From Aquimonas sp964586455 (GTDB lineage Bacteria; Pseudomonadota; Gammaproteobacteria; Xanthomonadales; Xanthomonadaceae), in NCBI GenBank assembly GCA_964586455.1, contig CAZPHV010000020.1, positions 1-64,000 of the forward strand: DNA of 64,000 nucleotides, in the 5' to 3' direction. The position numbers and the translations under genes are program-made. This document shows, in pieces, positions 35,373 to 43,513 of the stretch. The notes under the pieces were generated by a model that searched no databases, was not told the DNA's origin, and saw only the letters and a list, made by a program, of their open reading frames with translations. How positions within the stretch are numbered: position 1 is the stretch's first letter; the number at the start of each line of letters is the position of its first letter.

Positions 35373-35398
35373 GGAAGCTCTGATTTATCGGAGCTTCC
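35373..35398 (+). repeat. Dispersed 26-nt hairpin, copy 1
   Basis: GGAAGCTCTGA (35373-35383) and TCGGAGCTTCC (35388-35398) pair over the loop TTTA, with one U-G wobble in RNA of this strand. The same 22 arm bases with a different loop occur at 43477-43502 on the other strand, also just behind a gene. No T-run follows. Role as REP-like or mRNA 3-prime structure is inferred. Confidence 0.8.
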
Positions 35399-35847
35399 TG
35401 CACGCCATGGACGACGCACTCGCGAGTCAAGCACGCATGGGCTCGATTCTGCGCGAGTGAGTCCGGACCTGCGCCGGACTCACGACGTCTGAAGAGCGCC
35501 AGGATGGGGTTCTTCAGACCTTCCCCAGTGGCCTGGGGGCCGCAGCTGCTTCAGCTCTACTCATGCCCTTCGCAAGGGACATCGTTTCGCAAGCGGTCAC
35601 TGGGCCCGCGCGCCGAGGCGCGCGAACAGTTTTGGTAGCACTGGACGCTTACGCGCCACGGTCACCCATCCTTCCCGCAAACCGGCTATGCTCGGGCAGC
35701 TCGCGCGTGCAGCCCTAACGCGCATGGCCGGCTGAGTGCTCGATTCCCTCGCGCGCCACACGCGTTGCAGGCTTCGATCTCCCGACTATGACGCCTCGCA
35801 TCCGCGAGGCGCCATCGTCCCCGGAGGATCGGAAAGGAGCAACGAGC
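35399..35847. other. Intergenic DNA with stacked inverted repeats
   Basis: No gene is supported. Besides the hairpin at 35373 it carries a perfect 10-bp inverted repeat (35457-35466 and 35474-35483, GTGAGTCCGG/CCGGACTCAC) and a 9-bp one (35487-35495 and 35511-35519, GTCTGAAGA/TCTTCAGAC). The three structures follow each other within 150 bp. The rest holds nothing recognised. Confidence 0.5.
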
Positions 35848-36450
35848 ATGCAGTCTGCGGTAGCACTGGCCCCCGAACTCGAACGCACTCGCGTGCTCTC
35901 TCTGGACGCGCAGGGGCGCATCCTCGACTGGATGAGCTGGCAGGATGCGGTATGCCTCTACGTGCGCGAAGCGGTGGTCTGGACCTTGGGACAGCCCTGC
36001 GCCGTCGTGCGCGGCGGCCACAACCGGGCGCTGGGCCGACAGAGCAGCGTCACCCTGCATCCGATCGTCGCCGCGCGCGGACACGCGCGCCCTGCCGCGA
36101 TCGATCCCGCGCCGACCCTGAACAATGCCGCGCTGTTTGCGCGCGATCGCCACCTGTGTCTGTATTGCGGCGACCAGTTCGGCCGCCACGAACTGACCCG
36201 GGATCACGTCGTGCCCACCTCGCGCGGCGGTCGCGATGTCTGGACCAATGTCGTCAGCGCCTGCCTGTGCTGCAATCTGCGCAAGGGCAGCCGCACTCCG
36301 CAGGAAGCGCGCATGCCCCTGCTGGCCGTGCCCTATCGCCCCAGCTGGGTTGAGCACCTGATCCTTTCCAATCGCAACATCTTGGCCGACCAGATGGAAT
36401 TCCTGCGCGGGCACCTGCCAAAGCGGGGTCCGGGCATGCGACCGAATTGA
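35848..36450 (+). CDS. HNH endonuclease-family protein
   Basis: Protein of 200 aa with an HNH domain (about 85-155): FARDRHLCLYCGDQFGRHEL, DHVVPTSRGGRDVWTN, CLCCNLRKGSRTP, which gives the two CxxC zinc knuckles and the H-N catalytic centre. Relatives are common single genes in proteobacteria and are not part of a restriction system here. AAAGGAG stands well placed before the ATG at 35848; earlier in-frame codons are not needed. Role in DNA repair or processing is unproven. Confidence 0.85.
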   Translation: MQSAVALAPELERTRVLSLDAQGRILDWMSWQDAVCLYVREAVVWTLGQPCAVVRGGHNRALGRQSSVTLHPIVAARGHARPAAIDPAPTLNNAALFARDRHLCLYCGDQFGRHELTRDHVVPTSRGGRDVWTNVVSACLCCNLRKGSRTPQEARMPLLAVPYRPSWVEHLILSNRNILADQMEFLRGHLPKRGPGMRPN

Positions 36451-36562
36451 CGCTTGCGTCCGATTCGTCAACACTGCCGCGCTTCACGCGAGGCCGCATC
36501 CGACGGCCAAACGCTGCACCGATCCCGTGCGGACGCGCCGGTCCGCACGCCAGGGGGGAGTC

Positions 36563-37651
36563 ATGGCCCAGTTTCGCAAGATCGCCTTGTCCGGCTTCAG
36601 TCGGGCAGATGAGGCAAGTTTCACCCAGCTGTTCAAGGCCGCCGCCGCGCGTTCCGGCGGGGGCTTCGAGCTCTGCGCGGAAGCCGATGCACAGGCTCTG
36701 ATCATCGACGCCGATTCAATCTACGGCCAGATGGGGCTGATGCAGGCGCAGGCCTCGGGCAAGCTGTTGATCGCGCTCACCGCGGGCAGCCGCGCCGATG
36801 CCGACCACAAGCTTGACAGCCCGGTCAGCGAGGACGCCCTGATTGCGCTGATGTCGCAGCTCGCGGGCGCATCCGCGCGCCCGGACCGCGCGGCACCTGC
36901 CCGCCGCGAGCCCGTGCCGCCCAGAAGTTCCCCAAACCCGCCGCCGCCCGCTGTGCAGGCACGGCCGGTCGCGCCCGCACCGGCAGCTGCAGTTGCCGCG
37001 CCTGCGAAGCCACCCGTCGCCAATGTCGCGATGGTTCAGCCGGCGGCGCCGGCCCCGACCGCGATGCCAACGCCGGAGCCCGCGCGCGCGCGCAGCCTGT
37101 TCGAACACCTTCAGCCGGGCGTTCTGCAACAGCCCGTGCAGATTCAGCGCGGCACAGCCCCCGTGCTGGTGATCGATCCTGCGTCCCGCACCTACCTGGG
37201 CGGCGCTGCGCTGAAGCCCTACACCGAATACCTCGGCTCTGCACTGCGCGACAGCGAGCTCAAGGCGGTGCCAGCCGCGCGAATGGGCGAGCTTGAAACC
37301 GAGCTCGGCGGCCGCCAGCCGATCCAGCGACTGCTATGGCTGGCCGCTCTGTACGCCGGTGAGGGCCAGTTGATCGGCTTCGACCCCGGCACCCGCTTCA
37401 AGCTCGGCAAATGGCCGCAGATCGAGCGTGAGTTCCCCAAGCACTTCCGAATCGCCACAGTGATGATGAAGGCTCCAGCTACCGTGGACGAAATCGCGGC
37501 TGCCTCGGGCGCGACCCGCGAGGAGGTCTGCGACCTGCTCAACGCCTACCTGGCGACCGGCTTCGCCGAACCCGACCAGGCCCAGCCGACCGCGGCGGTG
37601 GAAACCGTGCGCACGGGGCTGTTGGATCGGTTGCGCGGCTTGAGGGGCTGA
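36563..37651 (+). CDS. Three-part protein, unknown
   Basis: Protein of about 362 aa, no export signal. Residues about 1-100 (MAQFRKIALSGF, ALIIDADSIYGQMGLMQA) look like an alpha/beta, receiver-like fold lacking a clear phosphorylation site. Residues about 105-190 are a Pro/Ala-rich linker (PPRSSPNPPPP). Residues about 200-362 hold a second domain (VLVIDPASRTYLGG, QRLLWLAALYAGEGQLIGFDPG) ending in a possible winged helix (PATVDEIAAASGATREEVCDLLNAYL). No family was recognised. The ribosome site GGGGGGAG is very close to the ATG. The 3-prime gap carries a heptamer repeat. Confidence 0.68.
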   Translation: MAQFRKIALSGFSRADEASFTQLFKAAAARSGGGFELCAEADAQALIIDADSIYGQMGLMQAQASGKLLIALTAGSRADADHKLDSPVSEDALIALMSQLAGASARPDRAAPARREPVPPRSSPNPPPPAVQARPVAPAPAAAVAAPAKPPVANVAMVQPAAPAPTAMPTPEPARARSLFEHLQPGVLQQPVQIQRGTAPVLVIDPASRTYLGGAALKPYTEYLGSALRDSELKAVPAARMGELETELGGRQPIQRLLWLAALYAGEGQLIGFDPGTRFKLGKWPQIEREFPKHFRIATVMMKAPATVDEIAAASGATREEVCDLLNAYLATGFAEPDQAQPTAAVETVRTGLLDRLRGLRG

Positions 37652-37787
37652 GCGGCCGGGTTAGGGGTTCGGCGTTCGCATGTGCTGGATCTCGCGCCGC
37701 AACCTCCCGGTGAGGCTTCGATCAGCGGGCCCTCCGGCAACGCGTGGCCTGAGGCTGAATCGCGGCGAACCGATCGGTCGCTTTTGC

Positions 37788-37833
37788 GAATCCCGAATCC
37801 CGAATCCCCAATCCCGCGCGCCTCAAGGCGCGC
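37788..37833. repeat. GAATCCC heptamer array with hairpin
   Basis: Four tandem heptamers (three GAATCCC and one CAATCCC) at 37788-37815, followed directly by GCGCGCC-TCAA-GGCGCGC (37816-37833), a 7-bp hairpin. Heptamers like these occur at 189, 62937 and 63019. It lies in the 224-bp gap before dxs. Confidence 0.8.
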
Positions 37834-37875
37834 TGCACTGTTGCCCTCCCCCCCGCGAGGCCGGACAATTCGCGG

Positions 37876-39777
37876 ATGATCGACCCCAATCGTTATCCCC
37901 TGCTGGCGCATATCGATGCGCCGGCCCAGTTGCGTGAGCTTTCCGAAGACCAGCTGCCGCAGGCCGCCGCCGAACTTCGCGCCTACCTGATCGAATCCGT
38001 CGGCAGAAGCGGTGGCCATTTCGGCGCCGGCCTGGGCGTGGTCGAGCTGACCGTGGCCCTGCACTGGGCGTTCAACACCCCTGACGACCGGTTGGTATGG
38101 GACGTCGGCCATCAGTGCTATCCGCACAAGATCCTGACCGGCCGCCGCGACGTGATCCACACGGTCAAACAGAAGGAAGGCGTGGCGCCGTTTCCGAAGC
38201 GCGAGGAAAGCGCCTACGACACCTTCGGTGTCGGCCACAGCTCGACCTCGATTTCGGCTGCGCTGGGCATGGCGATCGCATGTCAGGCCAAGGGCGACCC
38301 ACGCAAGGTGGTGGCGGTGATCGGCGACGGCGCGATGACCGCCGGCATGGCCTACGAGGCGCTGAACCACGCCGGCGGCATGGAACCTCCGCCGAATCTG
38401 CTGGTGATCCTCAACGACAACCGGATGTCGATTTCCGAGAATGTCGGCGGCATGACCAAGATGTTTGGCCGCATGACCGCCAGCCGCACGCTCAACGCGA
38501 TGCGCGAAGGCGGCAAGAAACTGCTGGGCTCCAAGCGCAGCAATGCCGCGGCCCGCTTCGTGCGGCGCTGGGAAGAACACTGGAAAGGCATGTTCGTGCC
38601 CTCCACCCTGTTCGAGGAAATGGGGTTTCACTACACCGGCCCGATCGACGGCCACGATCTTCCCCAGCTGGTCGCTGCCCTCAACACCCTGAAGAGTCTT
38701 GACGGCCCACAGCTGCTGCACGTCATCACCACCAAGGGCAAAGGCTACGAGCTCGCCGAAGGCGATCAGATCGGCTACCACGCGGTCGGCCCCTTCGATC
38801 CCGACAAGGGTCTGGTCGCCAAGGGCGGCGCCAAGAAGCCGACCTATACCGATGTGTTCTCGGACTGGCTATGCGACATGGCGGCCGCCGATGCGACACT
38901 GATGGGCATTACCCCGGCCATGCGCGAGGGCTCGGGGCTGGTGCGCTTCAGCAAGGAATACCCGCAGCGCTACTTCGACGTGGCGATCGCCGAGCAGCAC
39001 GCGGTGACGCTCGCCGCGGGCATGGCCTGCGAAGGTGCCAAGCCGGTGGTGGCGATCTACTCGACCTTCCTGCAGCGCGCCTACGACCAGCTGATCCACG
39101 ACGTTGCCCTGCAGGATCTCGATGTGCTGTTCGCGATCGATCGTGCCGGCGTGGTCGGCCCTGACGGCGCCACTCACGCGGGCACGTTTGACCTGTCCTA
39201 CCTGCGCTGCATTCCGAACATGGTGGTGATGGCGCCGGCCGACGAGAACGAGTGCCGGCAGATGCTCAGCACCGGCTTCAAGCACAGCGGCCCCGCCGCC
39301 GTGCGCTACCCGCGAGGCACAGGCCCGGGCGTGGCCGTGCAATCGAGCCTCGACGTGCTGCCGATCGGCCGCGCCGAGCTGCGCCGTAGAGGTCGCCGCC
39401 TCGCCATCCTCAGCTTCGGCGCCCTGCTGCCGACGGCAGAAGCGGTGGCTGCCGAACTCGATGCCACCGTGGTCAACATGCGCTTCGTGCGCCCGCTGGA
39501 CCGCGAACTGGTGTTGGAGCTGGCGCGTAGCCACGACGCATTCATAACCCTGGAGGACAATGCAGTGCTGGGCGGCGCCGGCAGTGGCGTGTCTGAACTG
39601 CTGGCCGAACACGGCCTCCAGATCCCGGTCCTGCACCTGGGCCTGCCCGACGAATACCTCGAGCATGCAGGTCGCGAAGAGCTTCTGGCCATGGTGGGTC
39701 TGGATACGGCCGGCGTGCTGACCAGCATCCGCGCGCGCTTTCCGGAAGTGACGCCGTCCAGGGTGGTTGGCGCGTAG
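37876..39777 (+). CDS. dxs: 1-deoxy-D-xylulose-5-phosphate synthase
   Basis: First enzyme of the MEP isoprenoid pathway, joining pyruvate and glyceraldehyde 3-phosphate with thiamine diphosphate. 633 aa. Seen: GHSSTSISAALGMA, ThDP-binding GDGAMTAGMAYEALNHAG, YAPIDGHD-type TGPIDGHD, and the catalytic glutamate in VAIAEQHAVTLAAGMA; C-terminal transketolase domain with RAGVVGPDGATHAG. Length normal. Single gene with no MEP neighbours. Confidence 0.97.
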   Translation: MIDPNRYPLLAHIDAPAQLRELSEDQLPQAAAELRAYLIESVGRSGGHFGAGLGVVELTVALHWAFNTPDDRLVWDVGHQCYPHKILTGRRDVIHTVKQKEGVAPFPKREESAYDTFGVGHSSTSISAALGMAIACQAKGDPRKVVAVIGDGAMTAGMAYEALNHAGGMEPPPNLLVILNDNRMSISENVGGMTKMFGRMTASRTLNAMREGGKKLLGSKRSNAAARFVRRWEEHWKGMFVPSTLFEEMGFHYTGPIDGHDLPQLVAALNTLKSLDGPQLLHVITTKGKGYELAEGDQIGYHAVGPFDPDKGLVAKGGAKKPTYTDVFSDWLCDMAAADATLMGITPAMREGSGLVRFSKEYPQRYFDVAIAEQHAVTLAAGMACEGAKPVVAIYSTFLQRAYDQLIHDVALQDLDVLFAIDRAGVVGPDGATHAGTFDLSYLRCIPNMVVMAPADENECRQMLSTGFKHSGPAAVRYPRGTGPGVAVQSSLDVLPIGRAELRRRGRRLAILSFGALLPTAEAVAAELDATVVNMRFVRPLDRELVLELARSHDAFITLEDNAVLGGAGSGVSELLAEHGLQIPVLHLGLPDEYLEHAGREELLAMVGLDTAGVLTSIRARFPEVTPSRVVGA

Positions 39778-39797
39778 CGCCTCAGGGGAGGTGAGTG

Positions 39798-40586
39798 ATG
39801 ACCGTTCTCGATATCGTTGCAGGTCAGAAGTGGAGCCTGAAGATACCTTCGGCCTTCAGGTACCTCAACGCACACTACGTGAACGATTTCTTCGCCACCG
39901 GCAGCCTGCTTCTCACCACTTTGGGCCGATGCAAGGCGCATGAGGAGGCCAGCAGGCGAGACGGCACCGAGGGCAAGTGCAATTTTCACTTTGACAGCTC
40001 GAATCACACGCTGTCTGGAGTTCATCGCTTCGGATCCAAGAGCTATATGTTTTGCCTCAGCCTGCTGGAGTCGCAGTCCTTGGCAGAAAAGTTCGGAACC
40101 GACTCCTACTTTCGAATCGACGACGTGATCCAGTTCGCCTCGGTCATCGGCAGATGGATTCCAGGGTGTACAGGTGGGAGCGTTGGCATCTGCACCTACC
40201 ACGACGAAAAGTCTGTCCGAAGGTCAGTTCCCGCCCCGCTCCTCCCCAGCGCATCCTCGCTTCTGTCAGCAGCGGAGCACGAGCTGGAAGTCGCAGCGAA
40301 GCAGTTTGAAGACTCCTTCGCTCAGTCAATCGAAGCTCGGCTAGATCGCAGCCAACTCTTCGCCAAGCCTGCAGCATTCTCCCAAGAGGCAGAGTTGCGA
40401 ATCGTTTGGGACGTTCCGTATGAGGTCGAGGGTCCGCTGATTGTTCACTGCACCGAAGCAATAAAGCTCTGTACTCCGGCTCATGAACCGCCAGTAGTTT
40501 TCAAGGAGCCGCCTGTCAGAGGCGACTCCTTTCTGGTGCTTTCTGGAAGAAAGGGCGGAGGTAGCCCTCCAGCGTCAAACAGCTGA
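39798..40586 (+). CDS. Hypothetical protein, atypical composition
   Basis: Protein of 262 aa with no signal peptide or membrane segment. The base composition looks lower in G+C than its neighbours (many A/T-ending codons such as AAT, TCT, TTT). Visible features: HYVNDFFATGSLLLTTLGRCKAHEE, RRDGTEGKCNFHF and ELRIVWDVPYEVEGPLIVHC. The E...RRDGTEG spacing faintly recalls DUF2971-like proteins, but no assignment is made. GGGGAGGTG precedes the ATG. It sits 17 bp after dxs and faces ahpF, suggesting an inserted gene. Confidence 0.6.
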   Translation: MTVLDIVAGQKWSLKIPSAFRYLNAHYVNDFFATGSLLLTTLGRCKAHEEASRRDGTEGKCNFHFDSSNHTLSGVHRFGSKSYMFCLSLLESQSLAEKFGTDSYFRIDDVIQFASVIGRWIPGCTGGSVGICTYHDEKSVRRSVPAPLLPSASSLLSAAEHELEVAAKQFEDSFAQSIEARLDRSQLFAKPAAFSQEAELRIVWDVPYEVEGPLIVHCTEAIKLCTPAHEPPVVFKEPPVRGDSFLVLSGRKGGGSPPASNS

Positions 40587-40592
40587 TCCCGA

Positions 40593-42170
40593 TCAGGCCG
40601 CTTTCGACTGCTCGACGGGCGCGCTCGCGCGCATCAGATGATCGAAAGCACCCAGCGCGGCGGTCGCGCCCGCGCCCATCGCGATGATGATCTGCTTGTA
40701 AGGCACGGTGGTGCAGTCGCCGGCCGCGTACACACCCGGCAGCGAGGTCTTGCCGTGCGCGTCGATCTCGACTTCGCCCCGCGCTGATAGCGCGAGCGTG
40801 CCCTTCAGCCAATCGGTGTTCGGCAGCAGGCCGATCTGCACGAAGATGCCTTCCAGTTCGATGCTCTGGATCTCCAGGCTGCCGCGGTCGCGGTAGTTGA
40901 GGCCGGTCACCTTCTGACCGTCACCCTGGACCTCGGTGGTCTGCGCGTTCACCCGAATGTCGACGTTGGGCAGGCTGCGCAGCTTGCGCTGTAGAACCTC
41001 GTCGGCGCGGAGCTTGGTATCGAACTCGACCAGGGTCACGTGGGCGACGATGCCGGCAAGATCAATAGCCGCCTCCACGCCTGAGTTGCCGCCGCCGATC
41101 ACCGCCACCCGCTTGCCGCGGAACAGTGGGCCATCGCAGTGCGGGCAATAGGCTACGCCGCGGTTGCGGTACTGGTCCTCTCCTGGCACGCCCATCTGCC
41201 GCCAGCGCGCGCCCGTCGACAGCACCACGCTGCGGGCCATCAGCGAGGCGCCGCTTTCGAGCTTGATTTCGACCAGGCCGTCGGCGCCAGCCGGCACCAG
41301 CTCCGCCGCACGCTGCAGCGGCATCACGTCGACCTCGTAGTCCTTGACGTGCTGCTCCATCTGCGCGACCAGCTTGGGCCCCTCGGTGTGGTTGATCGAA
41401 ATGAAGTTCTCGATGCCCAGCGTGTCCATGACCTGGCCGCCAAAGCGCTCAGCCACGAGTCCCGTGCGGATGCCCTTGCGGGCGGCATAGATCGCCGCAG
41501 ATGCTCCGGCCGGCCCGCCGCCGACAACCAGCAGGTCGAAGGGCCTCTTCGCGGCAATCTTCTCCGCAGCGCGCGCTTCGGCGCCGGTGTCGAGCTTGGC
41601 CAGCACTTCGGCCAAGCTCATCCGCCCGCTGGCCCAGGGCTGGCCGTTGAGGTACACGCTGGGCACCGCCATCACCTGGCGCCGCTCCACCTCGGCCTCG
41701 AAAAGCGCGCCGTCGATCGCCACGTGCTTCACGCCGGGGTTCAGAACCGCCAGCAGATTCAGGGCCTGAACGACATCCGGGCAGTTCTGGCACGACAGCG
41801 AAAAGTAGGTCTCGAACACGTAGTCGCCCTTCAGCGCACTCGCCTGTTCAATAACCTCAGAATCCTCGCGCGAGGGATGCCCGCCAACCTGCAGCAGCGC
41901 CAGCACCAGCGAAGTGAACTCGTGTCCCATGGGCAAACCGGCAAAGCCGACCGCGACATCGGTGCCGACGCGACGGATCTCGAAGGACGGGATGCGCTCG
42001 GCTTCAAGCGTGCCGACGATGATCTTGTCGGACAAGGACGCGATGTCTTCGACAAGGGCACGCAATTCCTGCGAGGACTCGCCGTCATCCAACGCGGCGT
42101 TCAATTCGATCGGCAGCTGCAGCTTCTCCAGGTAGGCGGAGAGCTGGGTCTTCAGGGCGGCGTCGAGCAT
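40593..42170 (-). CDS. ahpF: Alkyl hydroperoxide reductase subunit F
   Basis: NADH-dependent flavoprotein that reduces AhpC, 525 aa. N-terminal double thioredoxin-like domain with SCQNCPDV (active CxxC) and MAVPSVYLNGQ, FAD-binding GGGPAGASAAIYAARKG, NAD-binding GGGNSGVEAAIDLAG, and the flavoprotein redox motif CPHCDG. The start MLDAALKTQ at 42170 has AGGAG upstream; 53 earlier codons are rejected. Lies 238 bp after ahpC on the same strand, with strong hairpins between. Faces the unknown gene ending at 40586. Confidence 0.97.
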   Translation of the reverse strand: MLDAALKTQLSAYLEKLQLPIELNAALDDGESSQELRALVEDIASLSDKIIVGTLEAERIPSFEIRRVGTDVAVGFAGLPMGHEFTSLVLALLQVGGHPSREDSEVIEQASALKGDYVFETYFSLSCQNCPDVVQALNLLAVLNPGVKHVAIDGALFEAEVERRQVMAVPSVYLNGQPWASGRMSLAEVLAKLDTGAEARAAEKIAAKRPFDLLVVGGGPAGASAAIYAARKGIRTGLVAERFGGQVMDTLGIENFISINHTEGPKLVAQMEQHVKDYEVDVMPLQRAAELVPAGADGLVEIKLESGASLMARSVVLSTGARWRQMGVPGEDQYRNRGVAYCPHCDGPLFRGKRVAVIGGGNSGVEAAIDLAGIVAHVTLVEFDTKLRADEVLQRKLRSLPNVDIRVNAQTTEVQGDGQKVTGLNYRDRGSLEIQSIELEGIFVQIGLLPNTDWLKGTLALSARGEVEIDAHGKTSLPGVYAAGDCTTVPYKQIIIAMGAGATAALGAFDHLMRASAPVEQSKAA

Positions 42171-42291
42171 GACTGAACTCCTGGGGAAGGGAGACTCGGG
42201 AACAGGCGGACTTGCGATTGCGGCCTCGCTGAACGAGGGCGGCAGGCGCAAGCGCGCGAGTGGGAAGGTAGCGGCGATACCGCCGAAGACA

Positions 42292-42318
42292 CCTGCCCCG
42301 GCAGAGTGCCGGGGCAGG
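42292..42318 (-). repeat. 12-bp stem hairpin between ahpC and ahpF
   Basis: CCTGCCCCGGCA (42292-42303) and TGCCGGGGCAGG (42307-42318) are perfectly complementary around GAG. No T-run follows on either side. A second hairpin, GCCTGCA/TGCAGGC, lies at 42358-42376. Both fall in the message downstream of ahpC and could protect its 3-prime end or lower ahpF expression. Inferred role. Confidence 0.65.
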
Positions 42319-42408
42319 CGATGCGGCACCGATGGATGCCTCGGGCCTGAAGCCCAAGCCTGCAGCGTGTGCAGGCGCGGGGTTTCGACCTCTTGAGCTG
42401 CGTGCTGC

Positions 42409-42972
42409 TTAGATCTTGCCGACCAGGTCCAGCGACGGGGCCAGAGTCTTGGCGCCTTCCTTCCACTTGGCCGGGCAGACCTGGCCGGGGTTGTTCGCGG
42501 TGTACTGCGCGGCCTTCAGCTTGCGCAGGGTTTCCGACACGTCACGCGCGATCTCGTTGCTGTGCACTTCGGCGGTCTTGATGACGCCTTCCGGGTTGAT
42601 GATGAAGGTGCCGCGCAGGGCCAGACCTTCCTCTTCGATGTGCACGCCGAAGCCGCGAGTCAGCTGATGGGTCGGATCACCGACCAGCGGGAACTTGGCC
42701 TTGCCGACCGCAGGCGAGGTCTCATGCCACACCTTGTGCGAGAAATGGGTGTCGGTGGTGACGATGTAGACCTCCGCGCCAGCCTTCTGGAACTCGGCGT
42801 AATTGTCGGCGGCGTCTTCGACTTCGGTCGGGCAATTGAAGGTGAAGGCGGCCGGCATGAAGATCAGCACCGACCACTTGCCCTGCAGGCTGGCGTCGGT
42901 AACTTCAATGAACTTGCCGTTGTGAAACGCCTGCGCCTTGAAGGGCTGGACCTGAGTATTGATGAGGGACAT
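42409..42972 (-). CDS. ahpC: Alkyl hydroperoxide reductase peroxiredoxin AhpC
   Basis: Two-cysteine peroxiredoxin of 187 aa reducing H2O2 and organic peroxides. Peroxidatic C47 in FTFNCPTE, resolving C166 in GQVCPAKW, and VTTDTHFSHKVWH. It is reduced by AhpF. The start at 42972 has CAGGAGAA upstream; longer frames are rejected. Promoter with an OxyR-like dyad at 43074-43100. No oxyR follows ahpF in this window, although in Xanthomonas it does. Confidence 0.97.
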   Translation of the reverse strand: MSLINTQVQPFKAQAFHNGKFIEVTDASLQGKWSVLIFMPAAFTFNCPTEVEDAADNYAEFQKAGAEVYIVTTDTHFSHKVWHETSPAVGKAKFPLVGDPTHQLTRGFGVHIEEEGLALRGTFIINPEGVIKTAEVHSNEIARDVSETLRKLKAAQYTANNPGQVCPAKWKEGAKTLAPSLDLVGKI

Positions 42973-43042
42973 GGCGGATTCTCCTGGGGTGAAAGAAACT
43001 TCGAGGGCGATGGATCGAACTGGTCGAGATGTTAGGCAGCGC

Positions 43043-43100
43043 CTATCATCAGGTAAAGTCGATTCGGTGAATTGCTGCGATAGCGAAAATCTATCGCAGC
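43043..43100 (-). promoter_or_regulatory. ahpC promoter with OxyR-like operator
   Basis: GCTGCGATAG (43074-43083) and CTATCGCAGC (43091-43100) form a perfect 10-bp inverted repeat around 7 bases, containing ATAG-N7-CTAT, the OxyR half-site pattern. Downstream on the minus strand are TTCACC (43071-43066) and TGATAG (43048-43043) with 17 bases between, a plausible -35/-10 pair. The operator abuts the -35, the position expected for an activator. OxyR binding is inferred. Confidence 0.7.
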
Positions 43101-43476
43101 GCACTTGGAGGGCTCGTGAAGCGCTCAAGGACAGGCCTTCGCCGCGAGGACTGCTTCTTTCAACGATACCGCGCGCGCTGCCAATCTCGGAGCGATAGCC
43201 TGAACCGATGCTTCAGCGCAGCATCGCTGCTCGCGTGCTGGGCCGCAACAAGATCGCTGAGCAGGCGGCCGGCGCACTTCATCTGGGCACACGAGGGCTG
43301 GACGCGCGCTGGACGTCGCGACGAAGTTCGGAGGTGCGGAAGCGCCCCAGTCAAGACCTGAGGGCAAGCCTGCCGGCGGTTTCAGACGACGTGAGCCTGG
43401 CAGCGGTGCGCATGCGCCTCCGCTCGGTCACGCGGAGTCCATCATTTTTCGACGGCGCACACTGTGGGAGGCGCGG
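43101..43476. other. Intergenic DNA without recognised content
   Basis: 376 bp upstream of the ahpC operator and downstream of a convergent regulator gene. Short open frames exist on both strands but none has a ribosome site with a family signature. Nothing further is seen. Confidence 0.5.
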
Positions 43477-43502
43477 GAAGCTCCGAGCCTTCAGAGCTTC
43501 CC
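43477..43502 (-). repeat. Dispersed 26-nt hairpin, copy 2
   Basis: On the minus strand it reads GGAAGCTCTGA, loop AGGC, TCGGAGCTTCC: the same arms as copy 1 at 35373, including the U-G wobble. It starts 11 nt after the stop codon of the response regulator gene. Loop bases differ completely between copies. No T-run follows. Confidence 0.8.
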
Positions 43503-43513
43503 GGGGGCGGCTG

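Noticed and set aside
35399..35460. Possible transposase remnant beginning MDDALASQ
   Set aside because: Only about 16 codons, no flanking inverted repeats of an insertion sequence could be shown.
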